This document shows, in pieces, positions 46,636-55,917 of a stretch of DNA of 64,000 bases. The translations under genes were made by a program, and so were the position numbers. How positions within the stretch are numbered: the stretch's first letter is position 1; each line of letters opens with the position of its first letter. Below the pieces are notes generated by a model. It was not told the DNA's origin, did no database searches, and saw nothing but the letters and a program-made list of their open reading frames with translations. Source of the DNA: Pleomorphomonas carboxyditropha (GTDB lineage Bacteria; Pseudomonadota; Alphaproteobacteria; Rhizobiales; Pleomorphomonadaceae); contig NZ_NQVN01000002.1 in assembly GCF_002770725.1 (NCBI RefSeq), positions 88,622 to 152,621 on the forward strand, written 5' to 3'.

Positions 46636-48285
46636 TCAGCGGAGGCCATAGACGGCCTCCGCGTGCTCGGGCGTGATGTAGCCGTCGCGGAGATCGCGGC
46701 GCACGGCCAAAGGATCGCGCTCGCGCGGATCGCCGTAGCCGCCGCCGACGCCGGTGACGAGATGGATCACGTCGTCGCGGTTCAGGGGAATGTTGGTGCC
46801 GAAGGCGTAGCGCTCGGCCGGCTTGCCGGGGCGCAGCACTTCCACGAAGTTCGGCGTGCCGTCGCCGCCGCCGGCGACGCCCCAGGGCGGAACGCGGGTG
46901 CGGGTGTAGCCGACGCTGAGGAAATTGTCGTCGGCGCGCACGCGGTAGCGCACCGAGATGCCCTTGCCGCCGCGCCAGCGCCCGTCGCCGCCCTCGGCCA
47001 CGGTCAGCGCCAGTTCGTCGACCGTGAGGCCGTAGCGGGCCTCTGCCACCTCGGCGGGGCAGTTGTAGGTCTCGCCGTGGAAGCCGGAGAAGATGGCGGG
47101 GTTGCCGTCCCGGCCCTTCATGGCGCCCCAGCCGCCGAGCTGCGGCTCGACGATGGTGTAGTGGCGGCCGGTGTCGGGGTGCGGGCCGCCGATGACGGTG
47201 CCGCAGATGGAGGCGAAATTGCCGGCCGGCACGATGTCGGGGATATGGGCCGCGAGGCAGCGCAGGATGAGGTCGAACAGGCGGATCTCGACCTCGGAAT
47301 AGTAGCCCATCGCCCCCGGCGCCTCGACGTGGAAGACGGTGCCGGGCCGCGTCAGCACCTTCAGCGGGCGATAGAAGCCGCCATTGCCCGGCGCGTCGGC
47401 GTCGGCCACCGCCTTGAAGGCGAGCTGGGCGGAGATCTCCGAGCCTTCGCGGCTGGAATTGGACGATCCCTTCTGCGGCGGGTTGTCGGTGAGATCGACG
47501 ACGAAGCTGTCGTCGGTGATCTCGACGGTCACCCTGTAGACCGCCCCGTCGTCCTGCTCCTCGGCGAAGGCGTAGCGGCCGTTCGGCAGCCGGGCGACGC
47601 CGGCCAGCGCGTGGCGCTCGCCGAGCCGCATGAAGTCCTCGAGGGCGGCGGTGAAGCAGGCGGCGCCGTACTTGTCGATCAGTTCGAGGATGCGGCGCTC
47701 GCCGATGCGCACCCCCGCGATGCCGGCCCAGAGGTCGCCGCGCAGGAAGTCGGGCAGGCGCGAATTGACCATCAGGATGTCGAACACCGCCTCGTTGGCG
47801 ACCCCGGCGGCGAACAGCTTCACCGCCGGAACGCGGACGCCTTCCTGGAAGATCTCGGTCGCCTCGGACGACATCGAGCCCGGCACATTGCCGCCGACGT
47901 CGTTCCAGTGGGCGATGTTGGCGGTCCAGGCGACGATGCGTCCGTCCGAGAACACCGGCAGCGCCAGGATCATGTCGTTGAGATGGGTGACGCCACCCCA
48001 GTAGGGATCGTTGGTGGCGAAGAGATCGCCGGGGCGGATGGTTGCGGCGGGGTGCTTGTCGAGGATGCGCTTCACCGCCTTGTCGAGCACGCCGACGAAG
48101 GCGGGAATGCCGGCGCCGGAGGCGGCGATCTCGCCCTCGGCGTCGCATATGCCGCTGCCGAGATCGAGCACCTCGTAGATGATGGCGCTCATGGACGTCT
48201 TGCGCTGGGCGGCGAACATCTCGTCGGTGACCGCTTCGAGGGCGTTCTGGATGATTTCGAAGGTAACCGGATCGAAGCCGCTCAT
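46636..48285 (-). CDS. Hydantoinase B / oxoprolinase subunit (HyuB, copy 2)
   Basis: 549 residues from ATG at 48285 (MSGFDPVTFEIIQNALEAVT), the family start; longer frames upstream are shadows. DEMFAAQRKTSMSAIIYEVL and GDLFATNDPYWGGVTHLNDM closely resemble copy 1, so the two are recent paralogues or partners in a three-subunit enzyme. It has no HyuA of its own immediately next to it: upstream is another HyuB, downstream the GAF protein. Confidence 0.9.
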   Translation of the reverse strand: MSGFDPVTFEIIQNALEAVTDEMFAAQRKTSMSAIIYEVLDLGSGICDAEGEIAASGAGIPAFVGVLDKAVKRILDKHPAATIRPGDLFATNDPYWGGVTHLNDMILALPVFSDGRIVAWTANIAHWNDVGGNVPGSMSSEATEIFQEGVRVPAVKLFAAGVANEAVFDILMVNSRLPDFLRGDLWAGIAGVRIGERRILELIDKYGAACFTAALEDFMRLGERHALAGVARLPNGRYAFAEEQDDGAVYRVTVEITDDSFVVDLTDNPPQKGSSNSSREGSEISAQLAFKAVADADAPGNGGFYRPLKVLTRPGTVFHVEAPGAMGYYSEVEIRLFDLILRCLAAHIPDIVPAGNFASICGTVIGGPHPDTGRHYTIVEPQLGGWGAMKGRDGNPAIFSGFHGETYNCPAEVAEARYGLTVDELALTVAEGGDGRWRGGKGISVRYRVRADDNFLSVGYTRTRVPPWGVAGGGDGTPNFVEVLRPGKPAERYAFGTNIPLNRDDVIHLVTGVGGGYGDPRERDPLAVRRDLRDGYITPEHAEAVYGLR

Positions 48286-48350
48286 GACGCTCTGCCTTCT
48301 TGCTTTCTCCACCCCTCGCCACGACGCCCGGGGCGGGCGCCCGCGCCTCC

Positions 48351-50069
48351 TCAGAAGGCCTGCGGATAATGTTCGCGGGCGAACTCCTCGGAGATGTAGC
48401 CGGCCTCGAGATCGGCGAGCACCGCCTCCCTCGGCCGCGCCTTCGGGTCGCCGTAGCCGCCACCGCCGCCGGTGGCGAGCTCCAGCACGGCGCCCTTCGG
48501 GACGGCGAGGCGCGTGGTCTTGGGCACCGGGACGAGCCGGCCGTCGGGAAAGCGCACCGCCGCGCCGTTGGGCACGGCGAAGCCGCCGCCGGAAAGGCCC
48601 CACGGGGCGTTCCTGGTGCGCTCGACGACGGTGGTGATGTAGATGTCCTCGGTCATGCGGAAGAAGAAGTCGACGCCGGCTCCGCCGCGCCACTCCCCGG
48701 GGCCGCCGCTGTCCTGGCGGAGCGCCAGGCGGTCCATGAGCCAGGGGTTCTTGGCCTCCCAGACCTCGATCGGCGAGAAGCGGGTGGCGCTTTCGGAGAT
48801 GTGCAGCATGGTGCCGCCGTCGCCGCCCTTCCAGGCGCCTTGCCCGACCGGGTGCGGCGAGCCGTCGGCCCAGGGCTCGCCGGTCTTCTCGCGGGTGCCC
48901 CACCAGACCACCGAGCAGATGCAGCCGCCGCTCTGGGCCGGCACCGCCTCGGGCAGCGCCGCGGCGATCGCCTTGTAGATCACCTCGATCGCCTGGTCGG
49001 CGGGCCAGCCGTAGAGGAAGCAGGGGGCCGGCGGCAGCGGATGGAACATGGTGCCCGGCCGCGTCACCACTTCAATGGCGCGGAAATGGCCTTCGTGCGG
49101 CGCCTCGCCGTAGCCGGCGAGCATGGTGATGGCGACGCGGGCGCAGGAAATGGTCGACGGCACGGGGCAGTTGACCGGGCCGGGGCGCGACTCCGGCGCG
49201 TTGCTGAAGTCGATGCGGACGTCGGAGCCCTTGACCTCCACCGCGATCTCGAAGGGAATGGGCTCGTCGGAAATGCCGTCGCTGTCCATCTCGCCGCTGG
49301 CGACGTAGCGGCCGTCCGGGATCTTCTCGAAATAGGAGCGGACGACCCGTTCCCCGTGGTCGAACATGTTCTCGACGGAGTTCAGGAATTCGGCGCGGCC
49401 GAAGCGGCCGACCACCTCGCGGAAGGCGGTGGCGCCGACGCGGCAGCCGACCACCTGGGCGTTGAGGTCGCCGGCGACGAATTTCGGCACGCGGCTGTTG
49501 GCGATCACCATGCGGTGGATGTCGTCGTTGAGCTCGCCCTTCTTGTAGATCTTGACGCCCGGATAGATGGTGCCTTCCTGGAAGACGTCGATCGTGTCGG
49601 TGCAGTAGGGATCCTTGCCGGCGATATCGAGCCAGTGGCCCTTGATCGCCGTGTAGCCGATGAGCTCGCCGTCGTCGAGAAAGACCGGGTTGACCACGGC
49701 GAGGTCCTGCGGGTGCGAACCCGTGCCGTAGGGCCAGTTGTACATGATCATGTCGCCGGGGAAGAGGTTCTCCGTGCCGCCGACGTTCCTGACCGCCTCC
49801 TCGACGCAGAAGTTCAGCGTGCCCATGAACATGGGCAGGCTCGGCGCCTGGGCCAGCAGGCGCATCTCCGGATCGTAGATGGCGACGGCGAAGTCGAGCA
49901 CCTCGTAGATGACGGGCGAAAAGGCGGTGCGCACCAGTGCCCGCTTCATCTGGTTGGCGGCCGAGTTCAGCGCGTGACGGATGACCTCGGTGGTGACCGG
50001 GTCGGCGGCCGCCGGATCGCCGGTGCGAACGGCGCCGGCGCGGTGGAGGACGGTGTTGCTGGTCGGCAT
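48351..50069 (-). CDS. Hydantoinase B / oxoprolinase subunit (HyuB, copy 3)
   Basis: 572 residues from ATG at 50069 (MPTSNTVLHRAGAV), 2 bases after the HyuA copy 2 stop. The conserved core is shifted by an N-terminal extension: DPVTTEVIRHALNSAANQMK, ALVRTAFSPVIYEVLDFAVA, and MIMYNWPYGTGSHPQDLAVV in place of the usual NDPYxGGxHxxD. The Asn-Asp-Pro is changed to Asn-Trp-Pro, a notable difference from copies 1 and 2. It presumably pairs with HyuA copy 2. Confidence 0.88.
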   Translation of the reverse strand: MPTSNTVLHRAGAVRTGDPAAADPVTTEVIRHALNSAANQMKRALVRTAFSPVIYEVLDFAVAIYDPEMRLLAQAPSLPMFMGTLNFCVEEAVRNVGGTENLFPGDMIMYNWPYGTGSHPQDLAVVNPVFLDDGELIGYTAIKGHWLDIAGKDPYCTDTIDVFQEGTIYPGVKIYKKGELNDDIHRMVIANSRVPKFVAGDLNAQVVGCRVGATAFREVVGRFGRAEFLNSVENMFDHGERVVRSYFEKIPDGRYVASGEMDSDGISDEPIPFEIAVEVKGSDVRIDFSNAPESRPGPVNCPVPSTISCARVAITMLAGYGEAPHEGHFRAIEVVTRPGTMFHPLPPAPCFLYGWPADQAIEVIYKAIAAALPEAVPAQSGGCICSVVWWGTREKTGEPWADGSPHPVGQGAWKGGDGGTMLHISESATRFSPIEVWEAKNPWLMDRLALRQDSGGPGEWRGGAGVDFFFRMTEDIYITTVVERTRNAPWGLSGGGFAVPNGAAVRFPDGRLVPVPKTTRLAVPKGAVLELATGGGGGYGDPKARPREAVLADLEAGYISEEFAREHYPQAF

Positions 50070-50071
50070 GG

Positions 50072-52096
50072 TCAGGCGCCCCTGCGCTGGAGGACGAGCT
50101 CGCCGTGGCGGCCGGCCGAGGCGGTCCAGCCGGCGTCGAGGTAGAGCGTCGCGGTGCTTTCGGTGACGATGGCCGGGCCGTCGAGGACTTCGCCGATGGC
50201 GGCGCGCGGCACGACGCGGAAGCGCAGGCGGGCTTTCCCGGTGAAGGAATAGGCGTCGAAGGCCTCTTCCGCCCCGGCGGGCGCCGCCGTGGCGGCGGCG
50301 ATCTCGCCACGGCGCGGCAGCGGCGCCCGCTCGGATGCGCGGATGGAGACGATTTCGACCACGCCCGGCAGCACGGCGTCGAAGCTGCGGCGGTATTCCT
50401 CGGCGAAGGCGGCGCCGATCTCGGCGGCGGTGAGGGCGAAGCGGTCGCCCGCCACCGGCACATCGATCGACAGCCAGTGCTCTTGGCCCTTGTAGCGGAG
50501 ATCGAGGCGGCCGCTCCTGACGGTTTCGGGCACCGCGTGGTCGCCGCGGGCGGCAACCTCGCGGAACAGGTCGGCGAGCACGTCGCCGGCGGCGGCGAGG
50601 CCGGCGTCGTCGAGGTCCATGATCTTCGTGCGGGCGGCCGACTGCACCATGTCGGCGCCGAGCAGGCCCCAGGCGGAGAAGTTTCCGGCCAGCGGCGGCA
50701 CGACGATGCGGGTCATGCCGAGTTCGTCGGCGAGCAGCGTCGCCATCAGCGGGCCGGCGCCGCCGAAGGGCAGCAGCACCATCCGGCGCGGATCGAGGCC
50801 CTGCTCGACCGAAACCTCGCGCATCGCGTTGGCCATGGACGACGCGGCGATGCGCAGGATGCCGATGGCGGTCGCCTCGACGTTCTGGCCGATGGCGGCG
50901 GCGACGGGGGCGATCGCCGTCTCCGCCCTGCCGATGTCGAGGGTGATGCCGGAGGCGAGACGGCCGGGGCCGAGCATGCCGAGAAAGGCGGCGGCGTCGG
51001 TCATCGCCGGCTCGGTGCCGCCCTTGCCGTAGCAGGCCGGCCCGGGCGCGGCGCCGGCGCTGCGCGGGCCGACGCGCATCAGGCCGCCGACGTCGATGTG
51101 GGCGATGGAGCCGCCGCCGGAGCCGATCGAGCGCACGTCGACCCAGGGCGTCTGGATCGGCATGTTGTCGATCACGCCTTCGTAGAGGATCTGCGGCTCG
51201 CCGCCCAGGATCAGCGCGGTATCGAAGCTGGTGCCGCCGACGTCGGCGGTCACCATCGCCTCGATGTCGAGCATGCGGGCGATCTCGCTGGCGCCCTGGG
51301 CCCCGGCGACGGGACCGGACATGATGGTCTCGAAGGGGCGGTCCTCGGCCTCGCCGAAGGTCATGGAGCCGCTGCCGGAGCGGGTAATCAGCGACGTGCC
51401 GCGAAAGCCGAGCTCGCGCAGGCGGGCGTCGAGGCGCTTCAGGTAGCCCGACATGCGGGCGCGCACGAAAGCGTCGATCACCGTGGTCGACGTGCGCTCG
51501 TATTCGCGATACTCGCCGGAGATGCGGTGCGACAGCGACATGCTGCCGGCAAAGCCAAGGTCGCGGACGATGGCCGCGACGCGCTCCTCGTGGGCGGGAT
51601 TGGCGTAGGCATTGATGAGGCAGACGGCGATGCTGTCGACGCCCTCGGCCATCAGCGCGGCCACCGCCGTCCGCACCGACGCCTCGTCGAGGGGCCGGTG
51701 GACGCCGCCGTCGGCCCGGATGCGCTCGTCCACCTCGAGGCGAAGGTGGCGCGGCACCAGCGGCTCGGGCTGCTTCCAGAACAGGTTGTACATTTCCGCG
51801 CGGTCGCCGCGGCGGATCTCCAGTACGTCGCGGAAGCCCGCCGTGGTGATGAGGCCGACCTTGGCGCCGCGCCGTTCGAGCAGCGCGTTGAGGCCGACGG
51901 TGGTGCCGTGGAGAAAGAACTCGGCCCGCTCGATCACCTCCTTCGGCACGCACCGGCGGACGGCGTCGACGACGCCTTCGTCCGGAGAGGAGGGCACCGT
52001 GGGAACCTTGCCTTCGACCGTCCGCCCGGTTTCCTCGTCGTAGTAGACGAGATCGGTGAAAGTCCCGCCGATATCGACGCCGATGCGTGTCGCCAT
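50072..52096 (-). CDS. Hydantoinase A / oxoprolinase subunit (HyuA, copy 2)
   Basis: 674 residues. TRIGVDIGGTFTDLVYYDEE at the start, VTADVGGTSFDTALILGG in the second phosphate loop and LPFGGAGPLMATLLADELGM in the adenosine region define a HyuA-type ATPase subunit. It pairs with HyuB copy 3, whose start is 2 bases downstream of its stop. It lies 75 bases after the dipeptide-importer genes and seems to be read from the same promoter. Confidence 0.92.
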   Translation of the reverse strand: MATRIGVDIGGTFTDLVYYDEETGRTVEGKVPTVPSSPDEGVVDAVRRCVPKEVIERAEFFLHGTTVGLNALLERRGAKVGLITTAGFRDVLEIRRGDRAEMYNLFWKQPEPLVPRHLRLEVDERIRADGGVHRPLDEASVRTAVAALMAEGVDSIAVCLINAYANPAHEERVAAIVRDLGFAGSMSLSHRISGEYREYERTSTTVIDAFVRARMSGYLKRLDARLRELGFRGTSLITRSGSGSMTFGEAEDRPFETIMSGPVAGAQGASEIARMLDIEAMVTADVGGTSFDTALILGGEPQILYEGVIDNMPIQTPWVDVRSIGSGGGSIAHIDVGGLMRVGPRSAGAAPGPACYGKGGTEPAMTDAAAFLGMLGPGRLASGITLDIGRAETAIAPVAAAIGQNVEATAIGILRIAASSMANAMREVSVEQGLDPRRMVLLPFGGAGPLMATLLADELGMTRIVVPPLAGNFSAWGLLGADMVQSAARTKIMDLDDAGLAAAGDVLADLFREVAARGDHAVPETVRSGRLDLRYKGQEHWLSIDVPVAGDRFALTAAEIGAAFAEEYRRSFDAVLPGVVEIVSIRASERAPLPRRGEIAAATAAPAGAEEAFDAYSFTGKARLRFRVVPRAAIGEVLDGPAIVTESTATLYLDAGWTASAGRHGELVLQRRGA

Positions 52097-52171
52097 AGTC
52101 AGGGCCCTATTTGCGTGACGGGGTCGAGCGCCCCTTTGGATCAGTCGGTCAATGGACGGTGAGGCCGGCGC

Positions 52172-52996
52172 TCACCCCGCGCCGGGGGTGGGCGGCGCTC
52201 CCGCGCGGATCGTCTCGCGCAGGCGGGCCTCCGCTTCGGTCACGACCGGCACGGCGCCGATCAGCTGGCGCGTGTAGTCGTTGCGCGGAGCGGCGAAGAT
52301 CTCCTCGACGCCGCCGCTCTCGACGAGGCGGCCGCGCTGGAACACGCTCACCGTGGTGGCGACGGCGCGCACCACGGCGAGGTCGTGGGTGATGAAGAGA
52401 TAGGTGAGGCCGCGCTCCCGCCGCAGGTGCTCCAGCAGTTGCAGGACGCGCGCCTGCACCAGCACGTCGAGCGCCGAGGTGGGCTCGTCGAGCACGATGA
52501 GTTCCGGCTCGCAGGCGAGCGCCCGGGCTATGGCGACCCGCTGCCGCTGGCCGCCGGACAGGCCGCGCGGGGAGCGGCGGGCATGAGCGGCTTCCAGCCC
52601 GACCTCTTCCAGCAGGGCGGCGACCCGGGCGGGCCGCTCCGACGAGGTGCCGATGCCGTGCACGTCGAGCGGCAGGCGGACGCTGGCGCCGACGCTGCGG
52701 CGCGGGTTGAGCGCCGACAGCGGGTTCTGCTGCACAAGCTGGATGGCGCGGCGGTGTTCGATGCCGCGCTCGCCGGGCAGGGGAACGCCGTTGAAGCGGA
52801 TGCCGCCGCCGGTCGGCCGGATGAGGCCGAGCACCAGGTTGGCGAGCGTGGTCTTGCCCGAGCCGCTCTCGCCGACGATGGCATGGCAGCCCCGGCGCTC
52901 GAAGGCGAGCGAAACGTCGTCGAGCGCGACGACGCGGCTGCCGTCGGCCTCGAATGTCTTGCCGAGATTGTCGAACTCGAGAATGGGCTCGCTCAT
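52172..52996 (-). CDS. Dipeptide/oligopeptide ABC transporter ATP-binding protein, DppF/OppF type
   Basis: 274 residues from ATG at 52996, overlapping the previous gene stop as ATGA. Walker [41 protein letters not shown] and ITHDLAVVRAVA are all canonical. With AIQLVQQNPLSALNPRRSV and the C-terminal APRNDYTRQLIGAVP it matches the DppF/OppF subgroup. It forms the ATPase heterodimer with the next upstream gene. It is the last importer gene before the hyu genes. Confidence 0.94.
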   Translation of the reverse strand: MSEPILEFDNLGKTFEADGSRVVALDDVSLAFERRGCHAIVGESGSGKTTLANLVLGLIRPTGGGIRFNGVPLPGERGIEHRRAIQLVQQNPLSALNPRRSVGASVRLPLDVHGIGTSSERPARVAALLEEVGLEAAHARRSPRGLSGGQRQRVAIARALACEPELIVLDEPTSALDVLVQARVLQLLEHLRRERGLTYLFITHDLAVVRAVATTVSVFQRGRLVESGGVEEIFAAPRNDYTRQLIGAVPVVTEAEARLRETIRAGAPPTPGAG

Positions 52997-53880
52997 GGCC
53001 GGAGCTCCCATGGCTCGGCGCAGCCCTCGTGGACGATGCGCGGATTCTCGAAATCGGGGCTGCGTTCGGGCAGGTCGGGCAGGCCGCCGCCGGAAATCTT
53101 CGGAATGGCGGCGAGCAGGGCGCGGGTATAGGGATGGCGCGGGTCGGAGAAGAGCTGGGCGGTGCGCGCGTGCTCGACGATGCGCCCGCGGTAGATGACG
53201 TAGACGCGGTCGGCGAATTCCCGCACCACGCCGAGGTTGTGGGAGATGAGGAGCACGGCGGTGCCGCGCGTCGCGGCGAGGTCGCGCATCAGCTCCAGCG
53301 TCTGGGCCTGGACGGTGACGTCGAGCGCCGTGCCCGGCTCGTCGGCGATCAGCAGCGACGGGCGGTTGGCGAGGGCCATGGCGATCATGACGCGCTGGTT
53401 CATGCCGCCGGACAGCTGGAAGGCATAGGAATTGAGCGCCCGGGCCGGATCGGGAATGCTGACCTCGGCCAGCGCCGCCTCGGCGCGGGCATCCGCCTCG
53501 CGATCCGACAGGCCGGGCTCGGCGGTGCGCAGCACTTCGCGGAACTGGCCGCGGATGCGGAACGCCGGGTTGAGGGCCGAGGTCGGGTCCTGGAAGATCA
53601 TGGCGACGCGGCGGCCGCGCAACCGGCGGATCTGCCGGCCGCCGGCGGCGGCCTCGACCCCGTCGACCCGGATGGAACCGGCGACGTCGACGTTGCCGGT
53701 CTCCTGCAGGAGGCCCATGGCCAGGCGGGCGGTGACCGATTTGCCCGAGCCGGATTCGCCCACCAGCGCCACCTTCTCGCCGGCACGGACATGCAACGAG
53801 ACGCCATGAAGCACCTTGGACCGGCGCCAGCGGCCGAAGGTCAGCTCCAGATCGCGGATGGCAAGAACGGGTTCGGTCAT
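52993..53880 (-). CDS. Dipeptide/oligopeptide ABC transporter ATP-binding protein, DppD/OppD type
   Basis: 295 residues. Walker A GESGSGKSV, the signature LSGGMNQRVMIAMALANRPS, Walker B LLIADEPGTALDVTVQ, ISHNLGVVREFAD, and the C-terminal DPRHPYTRALLAAIPKISG are characteristic of DppD/OppD. The Walker B glycine (DEPGTALD in place of DEPTTALD) is a minor variation. The gene is 1 base from the DppC stop. It is part of a complete importer with genes at 53882-57516. Confidence 0.94.
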   Translation of the reverse strand: MTEPVLAIRDLELTFGRWRRSKVLHGVSLHVRAGEKVALVGESGSGKSVTARLAMGLLQETGNVDVAGSIRVDGVEAAAGGRQIRRLRGRRVAMIFQDPTSALNPAFRIRGQFREVLRTAEPGLSDREADARAEAALAEVSIPDPARALNSYAFQLSGGMNQRVMIAMALANRPSLLIADEPGTALDVTVQAQTLELMRDLAATRGTAVLLISHNLGVVREFADRVYVIYRGRIVEHARTAQLFSDPRHPYTRALLAAIPKISGGGLPDLPERSPDFENPRIVHEGCAEPWELRP

Positions 53881-53881
53881 C

Positions 53882-54757
53882 TCAGCCCTCCGCCTCGAAG
53901 GCCTCGCGCAGGCCGTCGCCCAGCAGGTTGAACCCCAGGACGACGACGAGGATGGCGACGGCGGGCCAGACGGTGAGCCACCAGGAGCTCGGCATGTACT
54001 TGGCGCCCTCGGCGACCATCGAGCCGAGATCCGGCGTCGGCGGCTGCACGCCGAGGCCGAGGAAGGACAGCGACGACGCCATCAGGATGACGAAGCCGAC
54101 GTCGAGCGTCATCTTGGTGACGATGGACGGCATGCAGTTGGGCAGGATTTCGCGGAAGACGATGTGGGCGGTCGAGGCGCCGACGGTCTCGGCGGCGAGC
54201 ACGTAGCCTTCCTGCGTCTCGGCCCGGGTGACGTTGTAGACGAGGCGGGCGTACCAGGGCCACCACATGGCGGTGATCGCCAGCATGCCGTTCATCAGCG
54301 TCGGCTGCAGGAAGCCCATGATGGCCATGGCCAGCACCAGCGGCGGCACGGCGAGGAAGATGTCGGTGATGCGCATCAGCGCATAATCGACCCAGCCGCC
54401 CTTGTAGCCGGCGACGAGCCCGACGACGACGCCGACGGGCGTGGCGATCGACAGCACCACCGCGGCCATGATCAGCGCCAGCTGGTAGCCGTAGACGATG
54501 CGGGTCAGGAGGTCGCGGCCCATGGTGTCGGTGCCGAACCAGTAGGCGCCGTCGGGCGGCGCGTTCATGGCGGAGAAGTCGCCGACCGGGCCGACGTGCT
54601 CCGGATAGGGCGTCAGCACGCCGGCGAAGACCGACAGCACCAGGATCACCAGCACGATGATGAGGCCGAGCACCGACAGCGGATTGGCGAAGAAGGTCGC
54701 CCAGGCCTTGGAGGAGGCGAGGCGGAAGAGACGCGCCAAGGGAAGGGACCGGTCCAT
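53882..54757 (-). CDS. Dipeptide/oligopeptide ABC transporter permease, DppC type
   Basis: 291 residues with an N-terminal cytoplasmic helix and about six membrane segments (PLSVLGLIIVLVILVLSVFA first). The sequence HVGPVGDFSAMNAPPDGAYW, followed by FGTDTMGRDLLTRIVYG, is the DppC/OppC signature, and the EAA-type loop reads VGASTAHIVFREILPNCMPS. It forms the channel with the DppB-type permease and starts 1 base after that gene. Confidence 0.94.
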   Translation of the reverse strand: MDRSLPLARLFRLASSKAWATFFANPLSVLGLIIVLVILVLSVFAGVLTPYPEHVGPVGDFSAMNAPPDGAYWFGTDTMGRDLLTRIVYGYQLALIMAAVVLSIATPVGVVVGLVAGYKGGWVDYALMRITDIFLAVPPLVLAMAIMGFLQPTLMNGMLAITAMWWPWYARLVYNVTRAETQEGYVLAAETVGASTAHIVFREILPNCMPSIVTKMTLDVGFVILMASSLSFLGLGVQPPTPDLGSMVAEGAKYMPSSWWLTVWPAVAILVVVLGFNLLGDGLREAFEAEG

Positions 54758-54758
54758 G

Positions 54759-55781
54759 TCAGTCCCTCCTCGACGACAGGCGGATGCGCGGGTTGATGAG
54801 GGTGACCAGAAGGTCGACGACGATGTTCATGATCAGGAAGGCCGCGGCGATGATCAGCACCGTGCCGACGATGGCGTCGAGATCCTTGCGCAGGATGACG
54901 TCGACGCCGTAGCGGCTGAGGCCCGGCCAGCCGAACACTTTTTCCACCAGGAAGGCGTTGCCGAGCAGGGCGGCGAATTCGAGGCCGAGGATGGTCAGCG
55001 TCGGAATGAAGGCGGGAACGAAAGCGTAGCGGCTGACGATACGCCAGGGACGGAAGCCGTAGGCCTCCGCCATCTCGACGTAGGGCTTGCCGTAGACCTC
55101 GATCATGTTCGAGCGGGTGAGGCGGGCGACCTGTCCCATGCCGCCGAGCGCCAGGGCCACCGCCGGCAGGATGAGGTGATGGAGCGCGTCGAGGAAGGTG
55201 CCGGGTTCGCCGGCGATGAGGCTGTCGAGAAGGTAGAAGCCGGTGACGGTCGGCGGAACCGGCGTGGCGTCCATGAGCCGCCCCTGGATGGGGAAGATCG
55301 GCCAGAAGTAGCCGAGGAGAAGCTGGAGGATGACGCCCCAGACGAAGGCCGGGGTGCAGACGCCGAGCAGGGCGACGAGGCGCCCGATCTGGTCGATGGC
55401 GCGTCCCCGGAAATGGGCCGAGATCGCGCCGATCGGCAAGCCGAGCAGCGCCATGATCAGGCCCGAGACGACGACGAGTTCGAGCGTCGCCGGCAGGAAC
55501 TGGGCGATGTCGGTCGACACCGGCCGGTTGGTGAACAGCGACTTGCCGAGGTCGCCGTGCGACAGGGCCTTGACGAACTCCCAGTACTGCAACGGCAAGG
55601 GATCGTCGAGGTGACGGTCGGCCCGCAACGCCGCCACCTGCTCGGCGGAGGCGTTGGCGCCGAGGGCGATGCGCGCCGGATCGCCGGGCATCACCCGGGC
55701 GACGGCGAAGATGAGTATGGAAATGCCGATCATGACGATCAGCGACGCCTTGAGGCGCGAGTAGAGGGTCTTCCAGATCAT
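54759..55781 (-). CDS. Dipeptide/oligopeptide ABC transporter permease, DppB type
   Basis: 340 residues, first helix SLIVMIGISILIFAVARVMPGDPARIALG, the DppB signature. The C-terminal GLEFAALLGNAFLVEKVFGWPGLSRYGVDVILRKD is the usual end of the family. It lies 136 bases after the binding-protein gene, with hairpins in the gap. Transport substrates of such systems include peptides, but also many other small molecules. The hyu genes suggest cyclic amides. Confidence 0.94.
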   Translation of the reverse strand: MIWKTLYSRLKASLIVMIGISILIFAVARVMPGDPARIALGANASAEQVAALRADRHLDDPLPLQYWEFVKALSHGDLGKSLFTNRPVSTDIAQFLPATLELVVVSGLIMALLGLPIGAISAHFRGRAIDQIGRLVALLGVCTPAFVWGVILQLLLGYFWPIFPIQGRLMDATPVPPTVTGFYLLDSLIAGEPGTFLDALHHLILPAVALALGGMGQVARLTRSNMIEVYGKPYVEMAEAYGFRPWRIVSRYAFVPAFIPTLTILGLEFAALLGNAFLVEKVFGWPGLSRYGVDVILRKDLDAIVGTVLIIAAAFLIMNIVVDLLVTLINPRIRLSSRRD

Positions 55782-55839
55782 GAGATCGCCACACCCTGCG
55801 ATGGGAGACGTCGGCGGACCGGGAAGGAACCCGGGTCAC

Positions 55840-55877
55840 GCCGCTTCAGCGGCACGAGGCTCCGCCCCGCTCCGTGC
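55840..55877. other. Intercistronic stems between the binding-protein and permease genes
   Basis: A short stem gccgc/gcggc around ttca (55840-55853) is followed by a weaker one (gcacg / cgtgc, 55852-55877). The position between the binding-protein gene and the next gene matches the other four importers in the window. Less convincing than those because the stems are short. Confidence 0.4.
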
Positions 55878-55917
55878 GAACATCGGGGAAGACCGCCGGC
55901 TTGTCCCGGCGGGGCCG

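Noticed and set aside
44047-48369. A 1440-codon open frame on the plus strand opposite the hyu genes
   Set aside because: It runs antisense through several well-supported HyuA, HyuB and GAF genes. Its translation is rich in Asp, Gly, Arg, His and Ala, typical of the shadow frame of GC-rich genes, with no recognisable domain.
50105-52162. A 685-codon plus-strand frame opposite HyuA copy 2
   Set aside because: Shadow frame caused by strong third-position G/C bias. No motifs, and it conflicts with a well-supported gene.
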